64,000 nt of DNA from Gracilibacillus salinarum (GTDB lineage Bacteria > Bacillota > Bacilli > Bacillales > Amphibacillaceae), in the NCBI RefSeq assembly GCF_022919575.1, contig NZ_CP095071.1, forward strand, positions 3,048,001 to 3,112,000, written 5' to 3'. The position numbers were made by a program, and so were the translations under genes. Of this stretch, positions 12,941 through 22,383 are shown piece by piece. Position 1 is the stretch's first letter; each line of letters starts with the position of its first letter. The notes beneath the pieces were generated by a model that was not told the DNA's origin, searched no databases, and saw only the letters and a program-made list of their open reading frames with translations.

Positions 12941-14044
12941 GTGCTAAAACGATTTGTGCAACTATTTTTCATTATTGCAGGTGGTACCGCTGGATATTTA
13001 TATATTCCAAAATTATTGGAATTGATAGGATTCGCTGAAGGTTCATGGTTTATGTCAGATTATGTGGCACCCTATGTTGGGTTAGTCTTGGGAGCAATTA
13101 TTTTATTTATTCTTTCTCTATTGGTTTCAGATTATATTGTGCAATTTTTTACTTGGATCGAAGAATTATTGATGAAGGCCCCAGTTGCAGATCTGATTTT
13201 TGGTAGTTTAGGAATTATTATTGGTTTAATTATTGCTTATTTCTTAATTATTCCGATTCAATCAATTGAAATCAAGCTAGTTTCACAAGTAGTACCGATC
13301 TTTTTAAGTGTATTGCTAGCGTATTTCGGTTTTCAGGTTGGTTTTAAAAGACGTGATGAGTTTCTTAATTTGTTTACCTTGCCAAAGAAGGAAAAAAAGA
13401 AAACATCTGTTGCAGAAGATGGACCATCCGACTTACCTAAGCCTAAAATTTTAGATACGAGTGTGATCATTGATGGTCGTATCGCTGACATTTGTCAAAC
13501 AAGCTTTCTTGAAGGGACAATTATCATTCCACAGTTTGTCCTGGAAGAGCTTCAGCATATTGCGGATTCTTCAGACGCTTTGAAACGTAATAGAGGGCGC
13601 AGAGGGTTGGATATACTGAACCGAATTCAAAAAGACTTACCGATTAACGTGGAAATTTATGAAGGTGACTTCGAAGAGATTCAAGAAGTCGACAGTAAGC
13701 TCGTGAAGCTCGCAAAAGTAATGAACGGTATCGTTGTAACGAATGACTTTAACTTAAATAAAGTTTGTGAGTTTCAAAAAGTACCCGTCCTTAACATTAA
13801 TGACCTTGCAAATGCGGTAAAACCAATTGTTTTACCTGGCGAGGAGTTAGCTGTACATGTGATCAAAGATGGGAAAGAACAGAATCAGGGTGTTGCGTAT
13901 TTAGATGATGGTACGATGATCGTTGTAGAAGAAGGTAAGAATTATATCGGCCAACATATTGACGTAGTCATCACGAGTGTTTTGCAAACGTCAGCAGGAC
14001 GAATGATTTTCGCAAAACCAAAATTGCTTGAAAAAGCTCTATAA
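12941..14044 (+). CDS. yacL: YacL, PIN/TRAM-domain membrane protein
   Basis: The protein is 367 residues from GTG at 12941. That start is set by AGGAGGTGA (12927-12935) and gives the family N-terminus VLKRFVQLFFI. An upstream in-frame ATG at 12890 lacks such a site. Four hydrophobic segments fill residues 5-140. A PIN ribonuclease-like domain begins at ILDTSVIIDGRI (170-181), with D172 and D178 as likely metal ligands. A TRAM domain covers about residues 300-355. The substrate is unknown in this family. It follows radA directly, where disA would normally intervene. Confidence 0.93.
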   Translation: MLKRFVQLFFIIAGGTAGYLYIPKLLELIGFAEGSWFMSDYVAPYVGLVLGAIILFILSLLVSDYIVQFFTWIEELLMKAPVADLIFGSLGIIIGLIIAYFLIIPIQSIEIKLVSQVVPIFLSVLLAYFGFQVGFKRRDEFLNLFTLPKKEKKKTSVAEDGPSDLPKPKILDTSVIIDGRIADICQTSFLEGTIIIPQFVLEELQHIADSSDALKRNRGRRGLDILNRIQKDLPINVEIYEGDFEEIQEVDSKLVKLAKVMNGIVVTNDFNLNKVCEFQKVPVLNINDLANAVKPIVLPGEELAVHVIKDGKEQNQGVAYLDDGTMIVVEEGKNYIGQHIDVVITSVLQTSAGRMIFAKPKLLEKAL

Positions 14045-14071
14045 AAAAGGTATAACTTATAAAGGATAGAT

Positions 14072-14105
14072 AAAAAGTGATAACATACTGTTATCACTTT
14101 TTGTT
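14072..14105 (+). terminator. Intrinsic terminator after yacL
   Basis: AAAAAGTGATAACA pairs perfectly with TGTTATCACTTTTT around a TAC loop. It separates yacL from ispD. Confidence 0.93.
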
Positions 14106-14146
14106 AGTTTAACAGTGAGAGTTCGAACAAAGATTGGGGTGGCCGC

Positions 14147-14842
14147 ATGATAAAATATAATGTGATCGTGCTAGCGGCAGGTCAAGGAAAACGGATGAAC
14201 GCAGGTCAAAACAAGCAATTTATTGAACTATTGAATAAACCACTTATCATACATACATTAGAAAAATTTATCCATGATACATGGTGCCGTCATATTTATC
14301 TAGTAATCAATCCAAATGAACAGCAAGAAATGGAGGCATTGATTACTGAATACGGATGGCAACACCAGATAACCATTGTGTATGGCGGAAGTGAACGGCA
14401 GGAAAGCGGCTATAATGGCCTGTGCGCCATTAAACCGGAATCTCATGATCAAATCGTTATGATTCACGATGGGGCACGACCATTTGTAAAACAAGCACAT
14501 TTACATGAACTGGCGAAAGTGGCACAAGAGAAGAAGGCTGCTTTACTAGCAGTACCTGTTACAGATACGATAAAAAGGAAGCAAGGGGACAGGATTGATA
14601 CGTTGGACCGTTCTACCTTATGGGCGGCTCAAACACCACAAGCATTTAGTTATGATGTAATTCTGCGAGCACACGAAACCGCTCAAACCTCCCAGTATCT
14701 TGGAACAGACGATGTTTCGCTGGTAGAAGCATTAGATGAACCGGTAGAAATTGTGCACGGTTCGTATCATAATGTGAAATTAACAACACCTGAGGATATC
14801 ATGCGGGCGGAAATGATTTTAACGCAAAAGGAGGAAGCGTAA
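14147..14842 (+). CDS. ispD: IspD, 2-C-methyl-D-erythritol 4-phosphate cytidylyltransferase
   Basis: The 231-residue enzyme of the MEP isoprenoid pathway couples MEP to CTP. The nucleotide-binding start [10 protein letters not shown] (8-17), the EHGGxxR-like segment GGSERQES and the HDGARPF motif are all visible. ATG follows GGGGTGGCCGC. Its stop overlaps the ispF start by one base, so the two pathway enzymes are translationally coupled. Length is normal. Confidence 0.96.
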   Translation: MIKYNVIVLAAGQGKRMNAGQNKQFIELLNKPLIIHTLEKFIHDTWCRHIYLVINPNEQQEMEALITEYGWQHQITIVYGGSERQESGYNGLCAIKPESHDQIVMIHDGARPFVKQAHLHELAKVAQEKKAALLAVPVTDTIKRKQGDRIDTLDRSTLWAAQTPQAFSYDVILRAHETAQTSQYLGTDDVSLVEALDEPVEIVHGSYHNVKLTTPEDIMRAEMILTQKEEA

Positions 14843-15318
14843 TGTTTCGCATTGGACAAGGATTTGATGTACATCAATTAGTGGAAGGGCGACCATGTAT
14901 TATAGGTGGTATAGAAATACCGTATGACTTAGGATTATTAGGGCATTCAGATGCAGATGTATTACTGCATACCATCGCCGATGCTTGTCTTGGTGCAATA
15001 GGTGAAGGAGATATTGGAAAACATTTCCCTGATACTGACCCTGCATTTAAAGACGCCGATTCGCAAAAGCTATTGCAGGAAGTGTGGCGTTTGGTTGAAG
15101 AGAAGGGTTATACGCTTGGTAATATCGATTGTACTGTAATCGCGCAAGCACCAAAGCTTGCTCCACACATTACTTCCATCCGGGAAAACATTGCCCAGCT
15201 ATTGCAATGTGAAGTGGATCAGATCAATGTAAAAGCAACTACAACGGAAAAGTTAGGATTCACCGGGAGAAAAGAAGGAATTGCAGCACAAGCAGTTGTT
15301 CTGTTAATGAAATCATAA
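14842..15318 (+). CDS. ispF: IspF, 2-C-methyl-D-erythritol 2,4-cyclodiphosphate synthase
   Basis: The 158-residue enzyme makes the cyclic diphosphate in the MEP pathway. The metal site D9-x-H11 with H43 is present, as are the HSDADV motif (35-40) and the late [12 protein letters not shown] segment. It starts on the A that ends the ispD stop, with AAAGGAGGAAGCG as ribosome site. No terminator is visible in the 150 bases before gltX. Confidence 0.97.
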   Translation: MFRIGQGFDVHQLVEGRPCIIGGIEIPYDLGLLGHSDADVLLHTIADACLGAIGEGDIGKHFPDTDPAFKDADSQKLLQEVWRLVEEKGYTLGNIDCTVIAQAPKLAPHITSIRENIAQLLQCEVDQINVKATTTEKLGFTGRKEGIAAQAVVLLMKS

Positions 15319-15469
15319 TTATTTTTCACAAAAAGCAAATTAGTAGGCATTGGTTTTCGTCTTCTTCTACAATAGAAACGTAACATTATGTCGAAATTAA
15401 TGGTAAAATAGAGATAAAAGGTGAAACAGACCGCTATACTTTATCGAAACATATGGAGGGACAATGATC

Positions 15470-16936
15470 ATGACAAATGAAGTACGTGTACGTTATGCAC
15501 CAAGTCCAACAGGGCATCTGCATATCGGAAACGCAAGAACTGCACTTTTTAATTATTTATATGCCAAGCATTTAGGTGGCTCCTTTATCATTCGTACAGA
15601 GGACACAGACGATAAACGAAATGTAGAAGGCGGAGAAGAAAGCCAGCTGCACTATTTAAAATGGCTTGGATTGGAATGGGAAGAAGGACCAGATATCGGT
15701 GGTGAGTATGGACCATACCGTCAGACAGAGCGGTTAGATATATACCAGAAATATATTGATGAGCTGTTAGAACGTGGCCTGGCATACAAATGTTATATGA
15801 CAGAGGAAGAGTTAGATCAGGAACGTGAAGAACAACGTGCCAATGGTCAAGTACCGAAATATTCTGGTGCGCACAGTAATTTAACGGAAGAACAAATAGA
15901 GCAGTTTGAAGCGGAAGGTCGTAAGCCTAGTATTCGACTCCGAGTACCGGCAGGTCATACCTATACCTTCCAAGACATCGTTCGAGGCAATATAACCTTT
16001 GAATCCAGCGATTTTGGCGATTGGGTTATTGTAAAGAAAAATGGTATTCCGACATACAATTTTGCTGTTGCAATCGATGATTATCAAATGAAAATCAGTC
16101 ACGTACTGCGAGGAGAAGAGCATATCTCCAATACACCAAAACAAATGATGATTTTCGAAGCTTTTGGTTGGGAAGCGCCTCGTTACGGTCATATGACCCT
16201 TATCTTAAATGAAAATCGCAAAAAACTAAGTAAGCGTGATGAGCATATTTTGCAATTTATCGAACAGTATAAAAACCTTGGATATATACCACAAGCATTA
16301 TTTAACTTTATTACCTTACTTGGATGGTCGCCAGTAGGCGAAGAAGAGCTATTTACTCAGGAAGAGTTTATTAATATATTCGATCCGGAACGTCTTTCCA
16401 CCTCTCCGGCCATTTTTGATCCGGCGAAATTAAAATGGATGAACAATCAATATATTAAACAAGCCTCTCTTGAAGAAGTGGTAGAATTAAGCTTGCCACA
16501 TTTGATTAAAGCAGGTAAATTACCAGAAGATATGGAGCCGGAACAAAAGGATTGGGCGATCAAGCTTATCAGCCTCTATCACGAACAATTATCGTACGGC
16601 GCAGAAATTGTAGAGTTAACAGAACTTTTCTTCAAGACAGACATACAGTATGAGGAAGAGGCAATGACAGTGTTGCAAGAGGAGCAAGTACCAGAAGTAA
16701 TGGAAGCATTCCTGGAGCATTTTACGAGCATTGCAGAACTGTCACCTGAAGAAGTGAAAGCTGCAATTAAAGCAACACAAAAGCAAACGAAGCAAAAAGG
16801 CAAAAAATTATTTATGCCAATTCGTGTGGCTACTACCGGACAGGTACATGGACCGGAACTGCCGAATGCCATTCATCTTTTAGGAAAAGACATTGTAACG
16901 GCACGAATCGAAAAAGTAATCCAACAAAGCAAATAA
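15470..16936 (+). CDS. gltX: Glutamyl-tRNA synthetase (GltX)
   Basis: The 488-residue class I synthetase has [11 protein letters not shown] (11-21), with the HIGH-type signature, and KLSKR (252-256) as the KMSKS loop. The anticodon-binding part is C-terminal. In Bacillaceae this enzyme normally also charges tRNA-Gln for later amidation; I infer the same here. I prefer ATG at 15470, nine bases after GGAGGG, over the ATG six bases earlier, which is too close. A -10-like TAAAAT is at 15404-15409 with a poor -35. Confidence 0.96.
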   Translation: MTNEVRVRYAPSPTGHLHIGNARTALFNYLYAKHLGGSFIIRTEDTDDKRNVEGGEESQLHYLKWLGLEWEEGPDIGGEYGPYRQTERLDIYQKYIDELLERGLAYKCYMTEEELDQEREEQRANGQVPKYSGAHSNLTEEQIEQFEAEGRKPSIRLRVPAGHTYTFQDIVRGNITFESSDFGDWVIVKKNGIPTYNFAVAIDDYQMKISHVLRGEEHISNTPKQMMIFEAFGWEAPRYGHMTLILNENRKKLSKRDEHILQFIEQYKNLGYIPQALFNFITLLGWSPVGEEELFTQEEFINIFDPERLSTSPAIFDPAKLKWMNNQYIKQASLEEVVELSLPHLIKAGKLPEDMEPEQKDWAIKLISLYHEQLSYGAEIVELTELFFKTDIQYEEEAMTVLQEEQVPEVMEAFLEHFTSIAELSPEEVKAAIKATQKQTKQKGKKLFMPIRVATTGQVHGPELPNAIHLLGKDIVTARIEKVIQQSK

Positions 16937-16959
16937 GTAGCAAATAAAGGAATTTGCGC

Positions 16960-17217
16960 TATAATGAGAAGTAATAAATAAGGAATGTGGATGAGGAGAA
17001 GTAGAAGACTACAGCTTGTACAGAGAAAACCATCGTTGGCTGAGAGTGGTTAAAGCACGTATCTTTGAAATGCACCTCAGAGTTTCTTCCTGAATTCAGT
17101 ACGGAAGAACGGTTTGCCACCGTTATCGGTTCAAGTGGAGGGCATTTTATCGCCCTAAACAGAGTGGAACCGCGCCAAAAGCGTCTCTGAGTTTATATAG
17201 CCAGAGACGCTTTTTTT
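16960..17217 (+). ncRNA. Cysteine-responsive T-box riboswitch upstream of cysE-cysS
   Basis: A perfect -10 TATAAT (16960-16965) precedes a leader with the stem I element GAGAAGTAGAAG near 16994. A TGC cysteine specifier lies at 17071-17073. The T-box sequence AGAGTGGAACCGCG is at 17161-17174. A terminator follows: GCGTCTCTG pairs with CAGAGACGC at 17181-17189 and 17202-17210, with seven T. Uncharged tRNA-Cys should stabilise the antiterminator and allow transcription of cysE and cysS. The specifier assignment rests on position and codon and was not folded computationally. Confidence 0.93.
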
Positions 17218-17336
17218 GTATGCTAGAAAAGTAATGAAATTGTAGTGTTTGTATCGTTTATTACGACAGGGAAGAGGTCTTGCCATACTGTCGTTTATCA
17301 ATTTGATAATAAAATGGGAAACAAAGGGGGATGGTC

Positions 17337-17996
17337 ATGGGATTTTTTAAAATGCTCAAACAAGACATCGATGTAGTATTTGATCAAGACCCTGCAGCAC
17401 GAACTTATATCGAAGTTTGTTTAACATATTCCGGTTTGCATGCCATTTGGGCGCACCGTATCGCACACGCCGTCTACAGAAAGAAATTCTTTTTCATAGC
17501 ACGGCTTATTTCGCAAATCAGCCGCTTTTTTACCGGAATTGAAATTCATCCGGGTGCTAAGATAGGCAGTCGTTTTTTCATCGATCACGGTATGGGGGTA
17601 GTGATTGGCGAAACGTGTGAAATTGGCGATAATGTTACGATTTATCAGGGTGTTACCTTGGGAGGAACAGGGAAAGAGAAAGGTAAGCGGCACCCAACCA
17701 TTAAGGATAACGCACTGATTGCAACAGGCGCGAAAGTGTTAGGCTCCATTACCATTGGAGAAAGCTCCAAGATTGGAGCAGGCTCTGTCGTATTGGAGGA
17801 TGTACCGGATCATTCAACAGTAGTAGGTATCCCGGGAAGAGTAGTTATTCAAAATGGGGAGAAAGTAAGAAGAGATTTAGATCATCACAAGCTGCCGGAT
17901 CCGATCAGTGAGGTATTAAAGGAAATGGAAGGCGAAATTAAAAAACTAAAAAAAGAAGTGAACGAATTAAAAGGAGCGAATCAAGATGACCATTAA
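17337..17996 (+). CDS. cysE: Serine O-acetyltransferase (CysE)
   Basis: The 219-residue enzyme acetylates serine to O-acetylserine, the first committed step of cysteine synthesis. An alpha-helical N-terminal domain is followed by left-handed beta-helix hexapeptide repeats from about residue 65. These include the catalytic region [11 protein letters not shown] and the [12 protein letters not shown] loop. The ATG at 17337 follows AAAGGGGGAT with better spacing than the ATG six bases earlier. A lysine-rich C-terminal tail ends the protein. It is the first gene behind the T-box and overlaps cysS by 11 bases. Confidence 0.96.
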   Translation: MGFFKMLKQDIDVVFDQDPAARTYIEVCLTYSGLHAIWAHRIAHAVYRKKFFFIARLISQISRFFTGIEIHPGAKIGSRFFIDHGMGVVIGETCEIGDNVTIYQGVTLGGTGKEKGKRHPTIKDNALIATGAKVLGSITIGESSKIGAGSVVLEDVPDHSTVVGIPGRVVIQNGEKVRRDLDHHKLPDPISEVLKEMEGEIKKLKKEVNELKGANQDDH

Positions 17997-19386
17997 TATA
18001 TACAACACGCTGACGCGAAAAAAAGAAGAATTTAAGCCGCTTGAACCGAATCAAGTCAAAATGTATGTATGTGGTCCAACTGTGTATAACTATATTCATA
18101 TTGGTAATGCCAGACCTGCAATTGTATTTGATACAGTCAGAAGGTACTTTGAATATAAAGGCTATCATGTCGACTATGTATTAAACTTTACCGATGTCGA
18201 TGACAAATTAATTAAGGCAGCGAGAGAACTAGGGGAAGAAGTGCCTGTTATTGCCGACCGGTTTATAACTGCGTATAAAGAAGATGTTGGTGCCTTAGGT
18301 GTGAAAGAAGCCGTCCATCATCCACGTGTTACGGAAACAATGGATGATATTATTCGTTTCATCGCTACTTTAATTGATAAAGGGCATGCCTATGCAGCGG
18401 ATGGCGATGTATATTTTAAAACAAGATCATTTGATCATTATGGTAAGTTATCTCATCAATCAATTGATGAATTACGATCTGGTGCCAGAATCCAAATTGG
18501 AGAAAAGAAACAGGATCCATTAGATTTTGCACTATGGAAGCAAGCGAAGGATGGCGAAATTGCCTGGGATTCACCTTGGGGGCAAGGACGACCGGGGTGG
18601 CATATTGAGTGCTCTGCCATGGCCAAGAAATACCTTGGAGATACTATCGATATTCATGCGGGCGGTCAGGATTTAACATTCCCACACCATGAAAATGAAA
18701 TTGCGCAATCAGAGGCAGGTAACGGAACCTCTTTTGCAAATTATTGGATGCATAACGGGTATATTAATATTGACAACGAAAAAATGTCGAAGTCACTTGG
18801 TAATTTTGTATTAGCTCATGATCTGATCCAAAAACACGATCCTAAAGTAGTTCGCTTCTTTATGTTAAGTGTACATTATCGCAATCCAATTAATTTCAGT
18901 GATGCATTGTTAGAAAGTGCAAAAAACAGCTTTGACCGAATAGAAAATGCGTTAACGAACCTTGTGCACCGCCAGCAGACAAGTGTCAATATCTCTGAGG
19001 ATAACGAAGAGTGGCTGACCACCATTGAGCAGTTCAACGTACAATTCGAGAAAGAAATGGATGACGACTTTAATACGGCAAATGCGATTGCAGTTATTTT
19101 CGATCTGGTCAAGGAAGCCAATCGTTATCTGCAATCTGATCAAACGCATACCGATATACTGCAGACGTTTGTCGATACACTAAATGATTGGTTAACTGTG
19201 TTAGGAATTCCACAGACGTCTGAATCGGATCTGCTGGATGAAGAAATCGAGGACTTGATTGAACAGCGTATAACAGCAAGAAAAAATAAAGATTTTCAAT
19301 TAGCGGATCAAATTAGAGATGATTTAAAGGCTAAACATATTATACTGGAGGACACACCTCAAGGTACTAGATGGAAGCGGGGTTAA
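17986..19386 (+). CDS. cysS: Cysteinyl-tRNA synthetase (CysS)
   Basis: The 466-residue class I synthetase has zinc ligands C29, C209, H234 and E238 recognisable in their usual contexts. The HIGN signature is at 38-41 and KMSKS at 266-270. ATG follows AAAAGGAGCGAATCAAG inside the end of cysE. Its pairing with cysE behind a cysteine T-box links cysteine supply and charging under one signal. It overlaps the mrnC frame by 16 bases if the upstream mrnC start is used. Confidence 0.97.
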   Translation: MTINIYNTLTRKKEEFKPLEPNQVKMYVCGPTVYNYIHIGNARPAIVFDTVRRYFEYKGYHVDYVLNFTDVDDKLIKAARELGEEVPVIADRFITAYKEDVGALGVKEAVHHPRVTETMDDIIRFIATLIDKGHAYAADGDVYFKTRSFDHYGKLSHQSIDELRSGARIQIGEKKQDPLDFALWKQAKDGEIAWDSPWGQGRPGWHIECSAMAKKYLGDTIDIHAGGQDLTFPHHENEIAQSEAGNGTSFANYWMHNGYINIDNEKMSKSLGNFVLAHDLIQKHDPKVVRFFMLSVHYRNPINFSDALLESAKNSFDRIENALTNLVHRQQTSVNISEDNEEWLTTIEQFNVQFEKEMDDDFNTANAIAVIFDLVKEANRYLQSDQTHTDILQTFVDTLNDWLTVLGIPQTSESDLLDEEIEDLIEQRITARKNKDFQLADQIRDDLKAKHIILEDTPQGTRWKRG

Positions 19387-19796
19387 GCATGAAAAGGCAG
19401 CCACCAAGGGAAATGAAAAGCCTGGCACTTGCCTATATGGGAGACGTTATCCATGAGAAGCATGTGCGTGAATATTTAATCCAGCAAGGGAACGTCAAGG
19501 TGCAACAGTTGCACCAGCAAGCTATTCAATTTGTGAAAGCTTCTGCACAGGCTGCTGTTGTGCTTCACTGGCTGGAGAATGAAATATTAACAGCAGAGGA
19601 ACTAGCCATTGTCAAAAGGGGACGGAATGCAAAATCAGGTTCTGTCCCAAAAAACACTACTGTACAGACGTATCGATACAGCACGGCATTTGAAGCTTTA
19701 ATCGGCTTTTTATATTTAGACGAGCAGACAGAACGTCTTGAATCCATGCTGCGCCAGGCAGTTGACTTGATAGAGAAAGGAGATGACCCATCATGA
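19371..19796 (+). CDS. mrnC: Mini-ribonuclease III (MrnC)
   Basis: The protein is up to 141 residues, an RNase III catalytic domain without a dsRNA-binding domain. In Bacillus it matures 23S rRNA ends. The [11 protein letters not shown] segment and the late [13 protein letters not shown] segment hold the acidic catalytic positions. KRGRNAKSG and [12 protein letters not shown] are family hallmarks. The start is uncertain: ATG at 19371 has a distant GGAGG, while ATG at 19389 (135 residues) follows a weak GCGGGG. It overlaps rlmB by four bases. Confidence 0.94.
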   Translation: MEAGLSMKRQPPREMKSLALAYMGDVIHEKHVREYLIQQGNVKVQQLHQQAIQFVKASAQAAVVLHWLENEILTAEELAIVKRGRNAKSGSVPKNTTVQTYRYSTAFEALIGFLYLDEQTERLESMLRQAVDLIEKGDDPS

Positions 19797-20539
19797 GTGA
19801 TGAATGGATTATTGGCAAGAACACCGTAATGGAAGCACTAGAATCTAATCGCGCCATTCAAAAATTGTTTATAACAGAGAATTTAAACGCCTCTTTAGCA
19901 GGTAAACTCCAAGGATTAGCGAAAGCAAAAAACGCCCCGGTACACCGGGTTCCCAAAAAGAAGCTAGATCAAATGGTAGAAGGAAATCATCAGGGTATTG
20001 CTGCGTTAGTAGCGGCATATGAGTATGCAACACTTGATCAATTATTTCAGGTAGCAGAATCAAGAGGACAATCACCTTTCTTTTTAATTCTGGATGAAAT
20101 AGAAGATCCACATAACCTCGGTTCTATTCTCCGCTCAGCTGATGCAACTGGAGCACATGGAGTGATCATTCCCAAGCGAAGAGCAGTAGGTCTGACTTCT
20201 ACCGTTGCCAAAACCTCAGTAGGTGCCATTGAGCATATTCCGGTAGCACGAGTTACCAATATTGCACAAACCATTGAGGAGTTAAAATCCCGCAACGTTT
20301 GGATTGTTGGAACGGAAGCGGATGCTACGGAAGATTATCGCAAACTAGACGGCAAGTTACCGATAGCGTTGGTGATTGGTAATGAAGGCAAAGGGATGAG
20401 CCGACTAGTGAAGAAGAATTGTGATTGGACCGTAAGTTTACCAATGGCAGGTTCTGTTTCATCGTTAAATGCATCTGTAGCTGCTAGTTTGTTAATGTAT
20501 GAAGTGTTCCGCAAACGAGATCAGCATGGTGAAGGATAA
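19793..20539 (+). CDS. rlmB: 23S rRNA 2'-O-methyltransferase of the RlmB/TrmH family
   Basis: The 248-residue SPOUT-family enzyme has an L30e-like N-terminal substrate domain (1-75). The knotted methyltransferase domain carries DEIEDPHNLGSILRSADATG, VIGNEGKGM and PMAGSVSSLNASVAAS, the three family motifs. The closest characterised role is methylation of a 23S guanosine in the peptidyl transferase region. ATG overlaps the mrnC stop by four bases, so two rRNA-maturation genes are coupled. Confidence 0.93.
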   Translation: MSDEWIIGKNTVMEALESNRAIQKLFITENLNASLAGKLQGLAKAKNAPVHRVPKKKLDQMVEGNHQGIAALVAAYEYATLDQLFQVAESRGQSPFFLILDEIEDPHNLGSILRSADATGAHGVIIPKRRAVGLTSTVAKTSVGAIEHIPVARVTNIAQTIEELKSRNVWIVGTEADATEDYRKLDGKLPIALVIGNEGKGMSRLVKKNCDWTVSLPMAGSVSSLNASVAASLLMYEVFRKRDQHGEG

Positions 20540-21045
20540 TGGATGTACTACTGGTTGATGGCTATAACATGATAGGCGCATGGACCGAATTGAAAGCACT
20601 AAAAGATCACGATCTGGAACAGGCAAGATTACTTTTGATCGATAAGATGGCGGAGTATCAGGCATATCGTAAACGTAAAGTGGTCGTGGTCTTTGACGCT
20701 TATGAAGTGAGAGGGTTAGAGAACAAACAGCAGCAATTCAAGGTAGAAGTTATTTTTACGAAGGAGAACGAGACGGCGGATCAATGTATTGAGCGCCTTG
20801 TCAAAAAGTTTAAAAACGTCCGTACCAAAGTATTCGTAGCAACATCAGATTACACCGAACAACGGACGATTTTTGCCCAAGGTGCTTTTCGTGTCTCAGC
20901 AAGAGAATTAGATGTCGAATTAAAGAATATTCAGAAGGAAATTGCCGGTGATATTATCGAGCATCAGCAGAAAAAAATTAAAACTAAAATTCCTTTAGAT
21001 GACAAGCTTTTACAAGTGTTTGAGAAGTGGCGACGTGGCAATTAA
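20539..21045 (+). CDS. rae1: Rae1/YacP, NYN-domain ribosome-associated endoribonuclease
   Basis: The 168-residue protein has the NYN/PIN fold signature: LLVDGYNMIG near residues 4-13, with an acidic residue at D7, and VVVFDAYEVRG near 50-60. TKENETADQCIERLV is the mid acidic region. In B. subtilis the homologue cleaves mRNA in a translation-dependent way at the ribosomal A site. It starts on the last base of the rlmB stop codon, continuing the tight operon. Confidence 0.93.
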   Translation: MDVLLVDGYNMIGAWTELKALKDHDLEQARLLLIDKMAEYQAYRKRKVVVVFDAYEVRGLENKQQQFKVEVIFTKENETADQCIERLVKKFKNVRTKVFVATSDYTEQRTIFAQGAFRVSARELDVELKNIQKEIAGDIIEHQQKKIKTKIPLDDKLLQVFEKWRRGN

Positions 21046-21058
21046 TAACGAAGTGCTG

Positions 21059-21088
21059 TTGACGTATCTAAAGCGCTTCCTGTATAAT
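21059..21088 (+). promoter_or_regulatory. Sigma-A promoter for sigH
   Basis: TTGACG (21059-21064), 18 bases, then TATAAT (21083-21088). It sits in the rae1-sigH gap, giving sigH its own promoter about 57 bases before the start codon. Confidence 0.8.
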
Positions 21089-21145
21089 ATTGCTATTAAT
21101 AGGCGGTAATACCTAATTTTTGGCATTAAGCCGGGAGGAGTCCCA

Positions 21146-21799
21146 TTGACCACCATGCAGGTAGATAATAGAAATACTGACTTTCAGAACTTAGATGATA
21201 ATGAATTAGTATTACTAGTGCAGAACGGCGACACCTTAGCCCTTGATTATTTAATTCAGAAGTATAAATCGTTTGTACGTGCAAAAGCAAAAACGTATTT
21301 CCTTATTGGTGCGGACCATGAAGATATTGCTCAAGAAGGAATGATCGGCCTGTATAAAGCGATACGAGATTTTCAAGCAGACAAGCTCTCTTCCTTTAAA
21401 GCTTTTGCTGAATTATGTATTACTAGACAGATCATAACAGCTATCAAGACAGCAACCAGACAGAAGCATATGCCGCTTAATTCATATGTTTCCTTGGACA
21501 AGCCAATCTATGAAGAAGATTCCGAACGGACCTTAATGGATGTGATAGAAGCAACTATTGCAATTGATCCACAGGAATTACTGATTAATAGAGAGCGCTA
21601 TGGTGATATGGAATCCAAGTTATCAGAAGTGTTAAGTGGTTTGGAGAGGGAAGTATTATTACTTTATCTGGAAGGAAAAACCTATCAGGAGATTTCTTCG
21701 GAACTCAATCGTCATGCTAAATCGATTGATAATGCCTTGCAGAGAGTGAAGCGAAAACTGGAGAAATATTTAGAAGAAAGTGGTATTCATCTATCTTAG
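21146..21799 (+). CDS. sigH: SigH, stationary-phase and sporulation sigma factor
   Basis: The 217-residue sigma-70 family protein is normal in length for sigma-H, which directs early sporulation and competence genes. Region 2 runs from DALDYLIQKYKSFV-like sequence through FIGADHEDIAQEGMIGLYKAI to FKAFAELCITRQIITAIKTATRQKHMPLNSY, and region 4 has LEREVLLLYLEGKTYQEI. The start is most likely TTG at 21146, after GGGAGGAG. The ATG at 21155 is farther from that site. SigH presence suggests a spore-forming lineage. Confidence 0.95.
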   Translation: MTTMQVDNRNTDFQNLDDNELVLLVQNGDTLALDYLIQKYKSFVRAKAKTYFLIGADHEDIAQEGMIGLYKAIRDFQADKLSSFKAFAELCITRQIITAIKTATRQKHMPLNSYVSLDKPIYEEDSERTLMDVIEATIAIDPQELLINRERYGDMESKLSEVLSGLEREVLLLYLEGKTYQEISSELNRHAKSIDNALQRVKRKLEKYLEESGIHLS

Positions 21800-21818
21800 T
21801 TAAGTTTAGTAGATGTCG

Positions 21819-21847
21819 TTGACAGTGTGCGAGAAGCATGCTACATT
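21819..21847 (+). promoter_or_regulatory. Sigma-A promoter for rpmG-secE
   Basis: TTGACA (21819-21824), 17 bases, then TACATT (21842-21847), about 33 bases before the rpmG start. The -35 is perfect. Confidence 0.75.
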
Positions 21848-21880
21848 TAAGTAGTATTAAACCCGATAGAGGTGACGGAA

Positions 21881-22027
21881 TTGGGTAATAAAGTAGCACT
21901 TGCATGCGAAGTTTGCCATAGCAGAAACTACAGCACGGAGAAGAACACGTCGAATTCTGAACGTTTAGAGATTAAGAAGTTTTGTAAGATATGTAATAGA
22001 CATACCATTCATCGTGAAACAAAGTAG
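21881..22027 (+). CDS. rpmG: 50S ribosomal protein L33 (zinc-type)
   Basis: The 48-residue protein is read from TTG at 21881, six bases after GAGGTGA. It has paired cysteines C9-x2-C12 and C35-x2-C38, the zinc-binding C+ form of L33. The tail [11 protein letters not shown] is the L33 ending. It sits directly before secE and nusG, the position of the sigH-adjacent rpmG copy in Bacillus. Confidence 0.95.
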   Translation: MGNKVALACEVCHSRNYSTEKNTSNSERLEIKKFCKICNRHTIHRETK

Positions 22028-22065
22028 ATTAGACGGAGTTAGAAGACAGTTTGGAGGTACCTTCT

Positions 22066-22245
22066 GTGAAACCAGTAACTTTTATGAAAAATGTCAGCCG
22101 TGAAATGAAGAAAGTATCGTGGCCAAGAGGACGCGAATTAACACGATATACAATAACAGTAGTTGGAACAGTTGCATTTGTAACTGTGTTTTTTGCACTT
22201 ATTGATTTAGGAATTACCGAACTTCTTAACTTATTATTTGAATAA
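22066..22245 (+). CDS. secE: SecE, preprotein translocase subunit
   Basis: The 59-residue single-span membrane protein has the cytoplasmic helix REMKKVSWPRGRELTRY followed by one hydrophobic segment. It clamps SecY in the translocon. The GTG at 22066 follows TTGGAGGT. The TTG at 22051 overlaps that ribosome site and is rejected. Length equals B. subtilis SecE. A short terminator-like hairpin follows. Confidence 0.96.
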   Translation: MKPVTFMKNVSREMKKVSWPRGRELTRYTITVVGTVAFVTVFFALIDLGITELLNLLFE

Positions 22246-22285
22246 ATTGCTATTATATATGTTATACTGTAACTAAATATTATCC

Positions 22286-22312
22286 AAAAAGAACCCGTTT
22301 GGCGGGTTTTTT
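22286..22312 (+). terminator. Short intrinsic terminator or attenuator between secE and nusG
   Basis: AACCCG pairs with CGGGTT across TTTGG, preceded by A and followed by six T. The stem is only six pairs, so partial read-through into nusG is likely. No clear separate nusG promoter was seen in the 70 bases after it. Confidence 0.75.
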
Positions 22313-22351
22313 AAATGCAAAGAAATCGACTGTTGGAGAAGTTCATTTAAG

Positions 22352-22376
22352 GGAGGGAAGGGCGTACGAAAGCCCT
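22352..22376 (+). promoter_or_regulatory. nusG ribosome site separated from the start by a hairpin
   Basis: The only good Shine-Dalgarno is within GGGAGGGA at 22351-22358, about 27 bases before the nusG ATG at 22384. Between them AGGGC (22359-22363) pairs with GCCCT (22372-22376) around an eight-base loop. Folding that hairpin would bring the site to a normal effective spacing. No alternative start codon lies nearer. Confidence 0.55.
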
Positions 22377-22383
22377 CGATATT

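Noticed and set aside
21068..21078. A cre-like AAAGCGCTT within the sigH promoter spacer
   Set aside because: It misses several consensus positions of a CcpA site, and a short palindrome of this kind is common by chance.
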